Source of the DNA: Bacteroidota bacterium
Lineage (GTDB): Bacteria; Bacteroidota; Bacteroidia; Bacteroidales; Bacteroidaceae
Reading direction: 5' to 3'
DNA: 29,743 bases
Assembly: GCA_023458215.1 (NCBI GenBank)
Contig: JAEXAJ010000066.1
Location: 1-29,743, forward strand
Under the pieces are notes generated by a model, which saw only the letters and a list, made by a program, of their open reading frames with translations, was not told where the DNA came from and made no database searches. Positions 8,624-15,797 of the stretch are shown here, one piece after another. How positions within the stretch are numbered: the stretch's first letter is position 1; each line of letters opens with the position of its first letter. Both the position numbers and the translations under genes were made by a program.

Positions 8624-9358
8624 ATGGAAAAAGAAATTATTATTAACAACCAGTTAAAGGAAGTAACACGTATCTCACAATTTATCGAAGACTTAGGAAC
8701 CTCACTGGATCTGCCTTCCAAAATAACAATGGGCATAGCACTTGCCATAGAAGAGGTAGTTACCAATATCATCCAACATACTCAAACAAACAAGAAACCG
8801 AGTCAAATTATTCTCCAAGTGGTTATCGAACCGGGTATACTAGCTTTTACAATCACAGACGAAGGTGCTCCCCTTGACCCGAACCGCACTGTTGTATCTC
8901 CCTCCAAAGCATCTATGGAGCAGCAAATTATTCAAGAAATCGGGCGTCTGCTCATTCATCGCATCATGGACGAAGTATCCTATCATTCGGATGGAAAGAA
9001 AAACCAATTGGTACTTAAAAAAAGCATCGACACAAACTTTAAACCGGGAGCAACCCTTATGACCAATATATGCCGGGTAGACGGTATCATTGTACTGGAT
9101 ATCGAGGGGAGACTCGATACAGCCAATGCACGTGACTTCAACAATGCCATACAACCACTACTCGAAGAAAAGCAACCCAATATAATCGTTAACTGTGAGC
9201 GGATGTCCTACATCAGCAGTTCCGGCATAAGAGGCTTCCTTATTCTTCAAAAGAGTGTAGCCAAAAATGGTGGATACCTTGCCATAGAAGCCATGCAGCC
9301 GGAAATCAAACATATCTTTGAAATAACCGGATGTATTTCTATATTCAACATTCGCTAA
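8624..9358 (+). CDS. Fused RsbW-like ATPase and STAS-domain protein
   Basis: The 244-residue protein joins two partners of a partner-switching circuit that are usually separate. Residues 1-135 are a GHKL ATPase of the RsbW/SpoIIAB type, with the N-box E43-E44-x3-N48 (AIEEVVTNII) and the G1 motif D79-x-G81 (TDEGAPLDP). Residues 146-244 are a STAS domain of the SpoIIAA/RsbV type. Its phosphorylation loop reads MSYISSSGIRGFL; the likely acceptor is Ser199, and Ser198 replaces the usual Asp. The ATP-lid position that reads GGLG in the paralogue at 12271 reads QEIG here at the same residue numbers (104-107), so ATP binding or kinase activity may be lost. It is the first gene of a four-gene operon, 13 bp before the binding-protein gene. 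The downstream target is unknown. Confidence 0.88.
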   Translation: MEKEIIINNQLKEVTRISQFIEDLGTSLDLPSKITMGIALAIEEVVTNIIQHTQTNKKPSQIILQVVIEPGILAFTITDEGAPLDPNRTVVSPSKASMEQQIIQEIGRLLIHRIMDEVSYHSDGKKNQLVLKKSIDTNFKPGATLMTNICRVDGIIVLDIEGRLDTANARDFNNAIQPLLEEKQPNIIVNCERMSYISSSGIRGFLILQKSVAKNGGYLAIEAMQPEIKHIFEITGCISIFNIR

Positions 9359-9371
9359 ATCAAGAATCAAC

Positions 9372-10319
9372 ATGAGAAAACTAAAGTTCATTGCATGCTT
9401 GCTACCGGCAATGCTATTTCTTTTCCCATATATTGTACAGGCTCAGAGCATTATACTCACTCCTAAATGGACTGCCCAAGCCCAGTTTGCCGGTTATTAT
9501 GTGGCGGAAAAGCTTGGTTTCTATAAAGAAGAAGGGCTCGACTTACAGATACAACATCCTGCCATATCGGAAAGCTCGTTCTCAATGATGGAGAAAGGAC
9601 GTGCACAGGTAGTGGTGATGAATTTGTCATACGCATTTATGGAACGGCTTTCCGGTGCACGGGTTGTGAATATATTGCAAACTTCACAAGAAAATAGCCT
9701 GATGCTGATAAGCCACTCCCCTTTAAAAAACGAAGCATCGCTGCGTAATCAGAAGATTGCCGTATGGAACCATCTGAGCCACAAATTGCTGGATCGCCTT
9801 GCCGATCATTACAAATTGGGCGCAATAGAATGGACACGCTTCAATAGCGGAGTCAACGTCTTTATGTCCGGTGCCGTAGATATTTGTCTGGTTGGTAGTT
9901 ACAATGAGTATTTACAGCTGGCAGAATATGGAATGCAGATTGATTCCGCCAACGTATTGCGTCTTGCCGACTATGGATACAATCTGCCCGAAGACGGACT
10001 TTATGTTACCGAAGAGTTCTACAACAAAAATCCGGAAGTGGCACATAAGATAGCCAAAGCAAGCATGCGCGGATGGGTATGGGCAAACGAACACCGCGAA
10101 GAGGCATTGGATATTGTGATGGAGCAAATCAAAAAGCACAATATCGGTACCAACCGTTACCACCAACGCAAAATGCTGGAAGAAGTATTGCGGTTGCAAA
10201 TAAACCGGAAAAACGAACAACGCACTTACCACTTGAGCCGCGAGGGATTTGAGCTTGCTTCGAAGATACTGACTCCCAAGGGTACACCCGCCATTCGTTA
10301 TGAGGATTTTGTCAAATAA
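9372..10319 (+). CDS. NMT1/THI5-like periplasmic binding protein
   Basis: The protein is predicted to be secreted. A hydrophobic signal peptide (about residues 5-24, ending VQAQS) precedes a type II periplasmic binding fold of the NMT1/THI5/SsuA superfamily. The opening LTPKWTAQAQFAGYYVAEKL and GFYKEEGLDLQI is the hallmark of this family, which binds pyrimidine precursors, sulfonates and similar small molecules. No ABC permease or ATPase gene is adjacent. The gene lies between the RsbW-STAS gene (13 bp) and the Cache-PP2C phosphatase gene (21 bp). The likely inference is a ligand-sensing role, presenting a small molecule to the phosphatase's periplasmic domain, rather than transport. The ligand cannot be deduced. 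No lipobox is visible, so it is probably soluble in the periplasm. Confidence 0.85.
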   Translation: MRKLKFIACLLPAMLFLFPYIVQAQSIILTPKWTAQAQFAGYYVAEKLGFYKEEGLDLQIQHPAISESSFSMMEKGRAQVVVMNLSYAFMERLSGARVVNILQTSQENSLMLISHSPLKNEASLRNQKIAVWNHLSHKLLDRLADHYKLGAIEWTRFNSGVNVFMSGAVDICLVGSYNEYLQLAEYGMQIDSANVLRLADYGYNLPEDGLYVTEEFYNKNPEVAHKIAKASMRGWVWANEHREEALDIVMEQIKKHNIGTNRYHQRKMLEEVLRLQINRKNEQRTYHLSREGFELASKILTPKGTPAIRYEDFVK

Positions 10320-10340
10320 CCTTTAGCACTTGTCCAACTC

Positions 10341-12266
10341 ATGAAACGTATATACTCCCATTCATTCGCCACCAAACTAAGCATTTACGTCTTGTCGTTC
10401 ACGCTAGTGGTATTTATCTGCGTCATGGCACTGTTCTACCATTATAGTCGTGAAAAGATAACCGATGACGCCATAGACCATGCCCACGGTGCGCTCAAGA
10501 ACATAGCTACGCAAATCAGCGGAGAACTCCGGATTGTAGAGTCCACTCTCAAACAGTCTACTTGGCTCATTGAGAAAAACCGCAATCATCCGGACTCCTT
10601 GCGCAACCTCATCATTCCGATTGTCAGCGGAAACAATTTGATTGTAGGAAGCGGAATCGCCTTTGTCCCGGAATATTATAAAGAGAAAGGGAAATATTTC
10701 ATGCCGTACGCTTCGGCTGAAAGCTCACAAAGCCAAGATATAAAGTATCAAGTACTGGGTGGAACCGATTATGACTATCCGTGCATGGACTGGTATCTGA
10801 TTCCCAAGCTATTGAAGCAAAGTTATTGGAGTGAACCTTACTACGACACAGGTGGTGGGAACACGATAATGAGTACTTATTCTTTGCCGTTATGCGATAA
10901 GCAAGGGGAAGTGTATGCCATTTTCACTGCAAACATCTCCCTATCCCATTTCACGGATATTGTAAACCAGTTAAAGCCCTACGCATCAAGCTACACCTTC
11001 CTGCTTAGTCGTAACGGTAGCTACCTGACTCATCCCAACCTGACGAAGATTATGAATGAAACAATCTTCTCCGATGCCTACGACACGCAGAATGGCCCAA
11101 AGGAAAAGATTGGTCAGGAAATGTTAGCGGGACATACCGGTACAAAGCAGTTCGACAATGCCAATCAAAACTCTTTTGCTTTCTATACGGCCATTCCTAA
11201 CAGTGGTTGGTCTATCTGTACGGTATGTTCCAGCCAGGTAATACTGAGTAAACTGGATTCCACTTTACACCGCATTATCTACATCTTCCTGGCCGGGATG
11301 CTGATACTGCTACCGCTCTTATACCACATTATCCACAGATTGGTACGCCCGCTCAGAGCGTTCTCCAAGTCGGCTCGCGCTATTGCAACAGGACGCTTCG
11401 ATGTAAATCTGCCCGAAGTACACTCCAAGAATGAGATAAAGGACTTGCGCGACTCACTGGTTTACATGCAGCATTCCCTATCAACCTATGTAACAGAATT
11501 GCAGACCACAACAGCAGCCAAAGAGCGTATTGAAAGCGAACTATCCATTGCCCATGAAATACAGATGGGAATGATCCCTAAGATATTCCCTCCTTATCCG
11601 GAGCGTAACGACATAGACCTGCATGCAGTGCTTCAACCCGCCAAGGAAGTGGGTGGCGACCTTTATGATTTCTTTATCGAGAGCGACCGACTCTACTTTG
11701 TGGTAGGCGACGTTTCGGGCAAAGGAGTTCCCGCTTCCCTCTTCATGGCTATTGCCCGAAGCTTGTTCCGTACATTATCACAACAATTCGACTCGCCTGC
11801 CAAGATCATGACGCACATGAACCGTTCTATTTCCGAGAACAACGAATCGAGCATGTTTATCACTCTTTTCATCGGAATTTTAGACTTGAAGACGGGGCAC
11901 CTTCGCTTCTGTAATGCCGGACATAACCCGCCTATCGTAATACCTGCACACGGAGCACCTTATTTCCTGAAAGCCAGGATACAGGTATTTGCAGGTATTG
12001 TCGAAGACATGGAATACACTGAAGAAGAGATTGAAATCGAAAAAGACTGTCTGCTCTTCCTTTATACCGACGGTGTGACGGAAGCCGAAGACGAGACAAA
12101 GAAACTATACGGTGAAGATCGTTTGCTGGAGACTGTAGCACAGAGTGACACCCGCCATGTACGTGACATCGTGGACGCTGTCATTAAATCGGTTGCCGAC
12201 CACGTGCAGCAGGCAGAAGCCAGTGACGACCTAACTATTTTATTACTACACTACAAATCAGAATAA
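10341..12266 (+). CDS. Cache-HAMP-PP2C serine phosphatase (RsbU/SpoIIE type)
   Basis: This 641-residue membrane receptor phosphatase should dephosphorylate a STAS-domain antagonist in response to a periplasmic signal. In order it has TM1 (about 12-34) and a large periplasmic double-Cache-like region (about 40-305, with DWYLIP, WSEPYYDTGGG and STYSLPL). TM2 (about 310-333) is followed by a HAMP linker (RLVRPLRAFSKSARAIATGRF) and a short coiled linker. A PP2C domain (about 425-640) ends the protein. Its metal-binding aspartates are all present: EVGGDLYDF near 437, GDVSGKGVPAS near 455, YTDGVTE near 574 and SDDLT near 627. An active enzyme is therefore expected. The obvious substrate is the STAS domain encoded at 8624-9358. 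The RsbW-like gene begins 4 bp after its stop. Confidence 0.93.
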   Translation: MKRIYSHSFATKLSIYVLSFTLVVFICVMALFYHYSREKITDDAIDHAHGALKNIATQISGELRIVESTLKQSTWLIEKNRNHPDSLRNLIIPIVSGNNLIVGSGIAFVPEYYKEKGKYFMPYASAESSQSQDIKYQVLGGTDYDYPCMDWYLIPKLLKQSYWSEPYYDTGGGNTIMSTYSLPLCDKQGEVYAIFTANISLSHFTDIVNQLKPYASSYTFLLSRNGSYLTHPNLTKIMNETIFSDAYDTQNGPKEKIGQEMLAGHTGTKQFDNANQNSFAFYTAIPNSGWSICTVCSSQVILSKLDSTLHRIIYIFLAGMLILLPLLYHIIHRLVRPLRAFSKSARAIATGRFDVNLPEVHSKNEIKDLRDSLVYMQHSLSTYVTELQTTTAAKERIESELSIAHEIQMGMIPKIFPPYPERNDIDLHAVLQPAKEVGGDLYDFFIESDRLYFVVGDVSGKGVPASLFMAIARSLFRTLSQQFDSPAKIMTHMNRSISENNESSMFITLFIGILDLKTGHLRFCNAGHNPPIVIPAHGAPYFLKARIQVFAGIVEDMEYTEEEIEIEKDCLLFLYTDGVTEAEDETKKLYGEDRLLETVAQSDTRHVRDIVDAVIKSVADHVQQAEASDDLTILLLHYKSE

Positions 12267-12270
12267 CATC

Positions 12271-12678
12271 ATGGAAAAAGAAATTCGAATCACCAATAAT
12301 TTGGACGAGATCGCGACACTAGCCGAGTTTATCGAAGAATTGGGCGCAGAGTTATCCTTATCTATGGAAACCACTATGCACATCAATCTGGCTTTGGAAG
12401 AAGCAGTTTCCAATATCATCATGTATGCTTATCCGCAAGAAGAGGCACACGAAATTATATTGAAGACCACCTCCGGCGAAAACCAACTTATTTTCTTGTT
12501 GACAGATAACGGCCTTTCGTTCGATCCTACCAGCGCCCCCGAAGTCAACCTCGACATTCCTGCCGAGGAGCGTCAGATAGGCGGACTTGGAATCTTCCTT
12601 ATCCGCCGGATTATGAATGAGGTTACCTATCAACGATTAGATGGCGAGAACCATCTAATCATGAAGAAAAATCTCTAA
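12271..12678 (+). CDS. RsbW-like anti-sigma-type ATPase/kinase
   Basis: This 135-residue stand-alone GHKL ATPase is of the RsbW/SpoIIAB family, whose members phosphorylate STAS proteins and sequester a partner. All nucleotide-binding motifs are visible: N-box E43-E44-x3-N48 (ALEEAVSNII), G1 D79-x-G81 (TDNGLSFDP) and an intact lid G104-G105-L106-G107 (QIGGLGIFLIRRIM). It aligns without gaps to the N-terminal half of the fusion protein at 8624, including identical motif numbering, so the two arose by duplication. In this operon it is the more credible active kinase. Which sigma factor or other partner it binds is unknown, as Bacteroidetes are not known to carry the sigma-B type partner. It ends 10 bp from the convergent acyltransferase gene. 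Confidence 0.9.
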   Translation: MEKEIRITNNLDEIATLAEFIEELGAELSLSMETTMHINLALEEAVSNIIMYAYPQEEAHEIILKTTSGENQLIFLLTDNGLSFDPTSAPEVNLDIPAEERQIGGLGIFLIRRIMNEVTYQRLDGENHLIMKKNL

Positions 12679-12688
12679 GCAGGAGTAT

Positions 12689-13846
12689 TTATCCAAGTAC
12701 CCATTTCGTCTTCTTTCCGAAGAGGCGGTATGCCATTGCTACCAGGAACCAGGATATGCCGAAAGCAATCACCGCCGCACAAGGAATTTGTAGACCGATG
12801 GGTACATCAAGTGCCCGCATCCAAACTACCGAAGGACCGGTGAAAAAGTAATGTATCATGTATACGCCAAACCCGCAAAGCGTGAGGTTGGCAAAAAGTT
12901 TCTTCACCCGTTCGGAAGTGAAATTCACTTTCTTGCAAAGCATGAATACAGGTATCGTCATCATCACTACATTCAGCGAACAATAGGTAAAGAACAATTC
13001 CAGCCCTTCATCCGTACAATTAGGTTGTGCCGTCATGTGGCGGAAACCGAAGAACGTTACGGCATAGCCCACCGCAAACAGGGGGATTCCCCATCCCAAG
13101 AGTTGCTTGGTACTCCAGTCGTGACGACGCAGATAATGCCCCAATAACAGGTAGCCGTTGAAACCGGCAAAGTAATAAAGTGTACCGAATGCGTTCCAAG
13201 AGCAAGTTCCCCAAAGGTATTGGGATACAAACTCATTATAATAAGGTATAAGCAACGTCACTCCCCATGCCACAAGAAACCAGAGCTTAGCACGTTCCGA
13301 TACTTTCTCTACCCAGGCAGAGAAAATAGGCATATAGAGGTAAAGTCCTATCAGCAAATAGATATACCACATGTGTACATCGAGCAATGAGAAATTGAAA
13401 GGAAATTCGGCGATATACCCCATACTCACAGCTAAAGATTGACGCATCACTTCTTCGCCTGAATACGGGAAGAAATCGAGAATTACACGCGGGTCAACTC
13501 CCAGTAATCCCGTAACCCATGGAAAGAGGTTATACACCACCGACCAGATAAGGAAAGGAAAGAATACCCGAGGGATACGTTTCTTGTAGAATACGGATGT
13601 CTCACCACTTACCGGCAATAGCAACGCACCGGTTATCATCACAAAAAGCGGTACGCAAGGGCGAAGTGCCGCTCCGTAAACAGCTCCCCAAAACTTAATG
13701 TCTGCAATGTCCGGCGCATCTCCCGGATAGAAATTAAAAGGATCGGTACAATGGCAACACACTACTGTAAACATGGCTACCAAGCGGACTACATCGAGCC
13801 AAACGATGTGTTGCGGCGGGTTTTGTCGTGTAAGAGTTTGATTCAT
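12689..13846 (-). CDS. Acyltransferase 3-family membrane protein
   Basis: The 385-residue protein has about ten hydrophobic segments and the N-terminal signature of acyltransferase family 3 (OafA/NodX/WcfB-like). Residues around 15-36 read IVWLDVVRLVAMFTVVCCHC, placing the conserved His at the end of TM1. Further family features are the loop PLFVMITGALLL and KRIPRVFFPFLIWS. Such enzymes O-acylate extracellular sugars, lipopolysaccharide, capsule or lipids, using cytoplasmic acyl donors. No glycan biosynthesis genes lie beside it, so the substrate cannot be guessed. It is convergent with the partner-switching operon and separated from fumarase by a bidirectional terminator and a palindrome array. 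A weak promoter-like site lies 27 bp upstream. Confidence 0.88.
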   Translation of the reverse strand: MNQTLTRQNPPQHIVWLDVVRLVAMFTVVCCHCTDPFNFYPGDAPDIADIKFWGAVYGAALRPCVPLFVMITGALLLPVSGETSVFYKKRIPRVFFPFLIWSVVYNLFPWVTGLLGVDPRVILDFFPYSGEEVMRQSLAVSMGYIAEFPFNFSLLDVHMWYIYLLIGLYLYMPIFSAWVEKVSERAKLWFLVAWGVTLLIPYYNEFVSQYLWGTCSWNAFGTLYYFAGFNGYLLLGHYLRRHDWSTKQLLGWGIPLFAVGYAVTFFGFRHMTAQPNCTDEGLELFFTYCSLNVVMMTIPVFMLCKKVNFTSERVKKLFANLTLCGFGVYMIHYFFTGPSVVWMRALDVPIGLQIPCAAVIAFGISWFLVAMAYRLFGKKTKWVLG

Positions 13847-13872
13847 AAGTTAGATATTAGTAATTAAGGGGC

Positions 13873-13904
13873 TAAAGATAAAGAAAAGGTTTAGTTTCAA
13901 CAAA
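13873..13904 (-). promoter_or_regulatory. Possible promoter of the acyltransferase gene
   Basis: On the minus strand TATCTTTA (plus 13873-13880) matches TAnnTTTG in all but the last base. A perfect TTTG (plus 13901-13904) lies 20 bases upstream, as expected for -33. The -33 box falls inside the first unit of the palindrome array, so array and promoter overlap. The match is imperfect. Confidence 0.35.
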
Positions 13905-14003
13905 CGAAACCACTTGTTTCACGCCGAGAAACTCCCGGTTTCATGCCGTGAAACTCCCGGTTCCATGAGGGGGAACTACTGGTTTCATGAGGGGAAACAA
14001 GTG
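13894..14003. repeat. Array of five 22-bp palindromic units
   Basis: Five contiguous 22-bp units start at 13894, 13916, 13938, 13960 and 13982. Each is a 5-bp inverted repeat GTTTC-n7-GAAAC plus a 5-bp linker. Unit 4 reads GTTCC-n7-GGAAC, with both stem sides changed so that pairing is kept. The linkers are CACTT, TCCCG, TCCCG, TACTG and AAGTG; the first and last are reverse complements, making the array ends symmetric. There are no unique spacers, so it is not CRISPR. It sits between the fumarase terminator and the acyltransferase promoter region. Confidence 0.9.
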
Positions 14004-14023
14004 GCAACTCATCAACGACCACT

Positions 14024-14064
14024 AAAAAGCCGCTTACGGAGCTATTCCGAAGCGGCCTTTTTTA
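14024..14064. terminator. Bidirectional rho-independent terminator after fumarase
   Basis: GCCGCTT-A-CGGA and TCCG-A-AGCGGC form a long GC-rich stem around a short loop. An A-run precedes it and a T-run of six follows on the plus strand; on the minus strand the stem is followed by CTTTTTAG. Read on the minus strand it ends the fumarase transcript 25 bases after the stop codon. Confidence 0.9.
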
Positions 14065-14088
14065 TCTCTATTAGAAGTCTTTACACTC

Positions 14089-15726
14089 TTACTTGCTGCA
14101 ATTCCAAGGTTTCAATTGCTTGAAGAAGTCATTGCCTTTGTCATCTACCAGGATGAATGCAGGGAAGTTTTCTACTTCAATCTTCCAGATAGCTTCCATA
14201 CCGAGTTCAGGATATTCTACGCACTCGATGCTCTTGATGTTGTTCTGTGCCAGGATAGCAGCAGGTCCACCGATAGAGCCGAGATAGAAACCACCAAACT
14301 TCTTGCAGGCATCTGTCACTTGTTGGCTGCGGTTACCCTTAGCAAGCATAATCAAGCTGCCGCCATGACTTTGGAAGAGATCAACATACGAGTCCATACG
14401 TCCGGCAGTGGTGGGGCCCATAGAACCACAAGCCATACCGGCAGGAGTTTTTGCAGGACCGGCATAATAGATAGGATGATCCTTGATGTACTGAGGCAAG
14501 TCTTCACCACGATCCAGACGTTCTTTCAGTTTGGCGTGAGCGATGTCGCGGCCTACGATGATAGTGCCGTTTAAAGACAAACGGGTGGAAACCGGGTATT
14601 TCGTCAACTCTTTCAGGATGTCTGCCATCGGTTGGTTGAGGTCGATCTTTACGACATCACCTTCACCGGCATTGCGGAGTTCGGCAGGGATCAGTTCGCC
14701 CGGATTGCTGTCGAGCTTTTCAATCCAAATACCTTCTTCATTGATCTTACACTTAATGTTGCGGTCGGCAGAACAAGAAACGCCCAAGCCAACCGGACAA
14801 GAAGCACCATGACGCGGCAGACGGATGATACGGATATCGTGTGCCAGATACTTGCCACCGAACTGTGCACCCAAACCAATCTTATGAGCTTCTTTCAATA
14901 CTTCCTTCTCCAATTCGATGTCACGGAAAGCGCGACCTCCTTCGTTACCGGTAGTAGGCAAGTTATCGTAGAAGTGGGTAGAAGCCAGTTTCACAGTCAG
15001 CAGGTTCTTCTCGGCAGAAGTACCACCGATAACGAATGCAATGTGATAAGGAGGACAAGCGGCCGTACCCAAAGTCTTGATCTTCTCAATCAAGAAAGGA
15101 ACCAGCGTACCGGGGTTCAAGATGGCTTTTGTCTCTTGATAAAGATATGTTTTGTTGGCAGAGCCTCCCCCTTTGGTTACACAAAGGAATTCATACTCCA
15201 TACCTTCTGTAGCCTCGATATCAATCTGAGCGGGAAGATTGCACTTCGTATTTACTTCGTCGTACATATTGAGAGGTGCATTCTGAGAATAGCGCAGATT
15301 CTCCTCGGTGTATGTCTTGTAAACGCCGAGTGAAAGGGCTTCTTCGTCGCAATAGCCGGTCCATACTTGCTGTCCTTTTTCACCGTGGATAATGGCAGTA
15401 CCGGTATCCTGGCAGAAAGGAAGAATACCTTTACATGCTACATCGGCGTTGCGCAGGAAAGTCAATGCTACATATTTATCGTTCTCGCTTGCTTCGGGGT
15501 CATTCAATATCTTAGCCACCTGCTCGTTGTGTGCACGACGCAACATGAACGATACATCACGGAAAGCTGCATTAGCCATTGCCGTCAGACCTTCTTTCTC
15601 AATCTTCAGGATAGGTTTTCCTTCAAACTCGCTTACTGATACGTAATCTTTCGTAAGCAGATAATACTCGGTAGTATCTTCCCCTTTTTCGAACATGGGT
15701 TGATACTTAAACGGAGGTGTTGCCAT
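14089..15726 (-). CDS. fum: Class I (iron-sulfur) fumarate hydratase
   Basis: The 545-residue enzyme interconverts fumarate and malate. In Bacteroides this serves the reductive branch leading to succinate and propionate. It is the oxygen-sensitive [4Fe-4S] type, close in length to E. coli FumA/FumB (548). Cysteines at 105 ([10 protein letters not shown]), 224 ([10 protein letters not shown]) and 318 ([10 protein letters not shown]) fall at the spacing of the three cluster ligands of this family. The N-terminal alpha domain and the C-terminal beta domain ([23 protein letters not shown] onward) are fused in one chain, as expected. The gene has its own -7 box and a strong terminator, so it is probably a single-gene unit. 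DUF4954 lies 71 bp upstream on the same strand. Confidence 0.96.
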   Translation of the reverse strand: MATPPFKYQPMFEKGEDTTEYYLLTKDYVSVSEFEGKPILKIEKEGLTAMANAAFRDVSFMLRRAHNEQVAKILNDPEASENDKYVALTFLRNADVACKGILPFCQDTGTAIIHGEKGQQVWTGYCDEEALSLGVYKTYTEENLRYSQNAPLNMYDEVNTKCNLPAQIDIEATEGMEYEFLCVTKGGGSANKTYLYQETKAILNPGTLVPFLIEKIKTLGTAACPPYHIAFVIGGTSAEKNLLTVKLASTHFYDNLPTTGNEGGRAFRDIELEKEVLKEAHKIGLGAQFGGKYLAHDIRIIRLPRHGASCPVGLGVSCSADRNIKCKINEEGIWIEKLDSNPGELIPAELRNAGEGDVVKIDLNQPMADILKELTKYPVSTRLSLNGTIIVGRDIAHAKLKERLDRGEDLPQYIKDHPIYYAGPAKTPAGMACGSMGPTTAGRMDSYVDLFQSHGGSLIMLAKGNRSQQVTDACKKFGGFYLGSIGGPAAILAQNNIKSIECVEYPELGMEAIWKIEVENFPAFILVDDKGNDFFKQLKPWNCSK

Positions 15727-15762
15727 AATTACTCGTTTATTTTAAGTTAGTTAATCGTGACA

Positions 15763-15770
15763 CAAAGGTA
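15763..15770 (-). promoter_or_regulatory. -7 box of the fumarase gene
   Basis: On the minus strand TACCTTTG matches the Bacteroides -7 consensus TAnnTTTG exactly, 37 bp upstream of the ATG. No clear TTTG -33 box is seen at the expected distance. The position between the DUF4954 stop and the fumarase start suits an independent promoter. Confidence 0.55.
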
Positions 15771-15797
15771 AGAAGTATTATTGAAATATTTCTTCAA

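Noticed and set aside
9372..10319. Thiamine-precursor ABC uptake locus
   Set aside because: Only the binding protein is present; no permease, ATPase, thiamine gene or TPP riboswitch was seen around it.
12271..12678. Histidine kinase fragment
   Set aside because: The ATPase domain is complete and stand-alone, lacks an H-box region, and its context with a PP2C phosphatase and a STAS domain fits RsbW.
13894..14003. CRISPR array
   Set aside because: Units are contiguous 22-bp palindromes with near-identical linkers; there are no unique spacers of 25-40 bp and no cas genes.
13914..14123. Plus-strand frame of 69 codons
   Set aside because: Its first part is the palindrome array and its end runs through the fumarase terminator into the fumarase 3' end on the other strand.
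14632..15333. Plus-strand frame of 233 codons opposite fumarase
   Set aside because: It lies wholly antisense to a gene with clear iron-sulfur fumarase motifs and encodes nothing recognisable.
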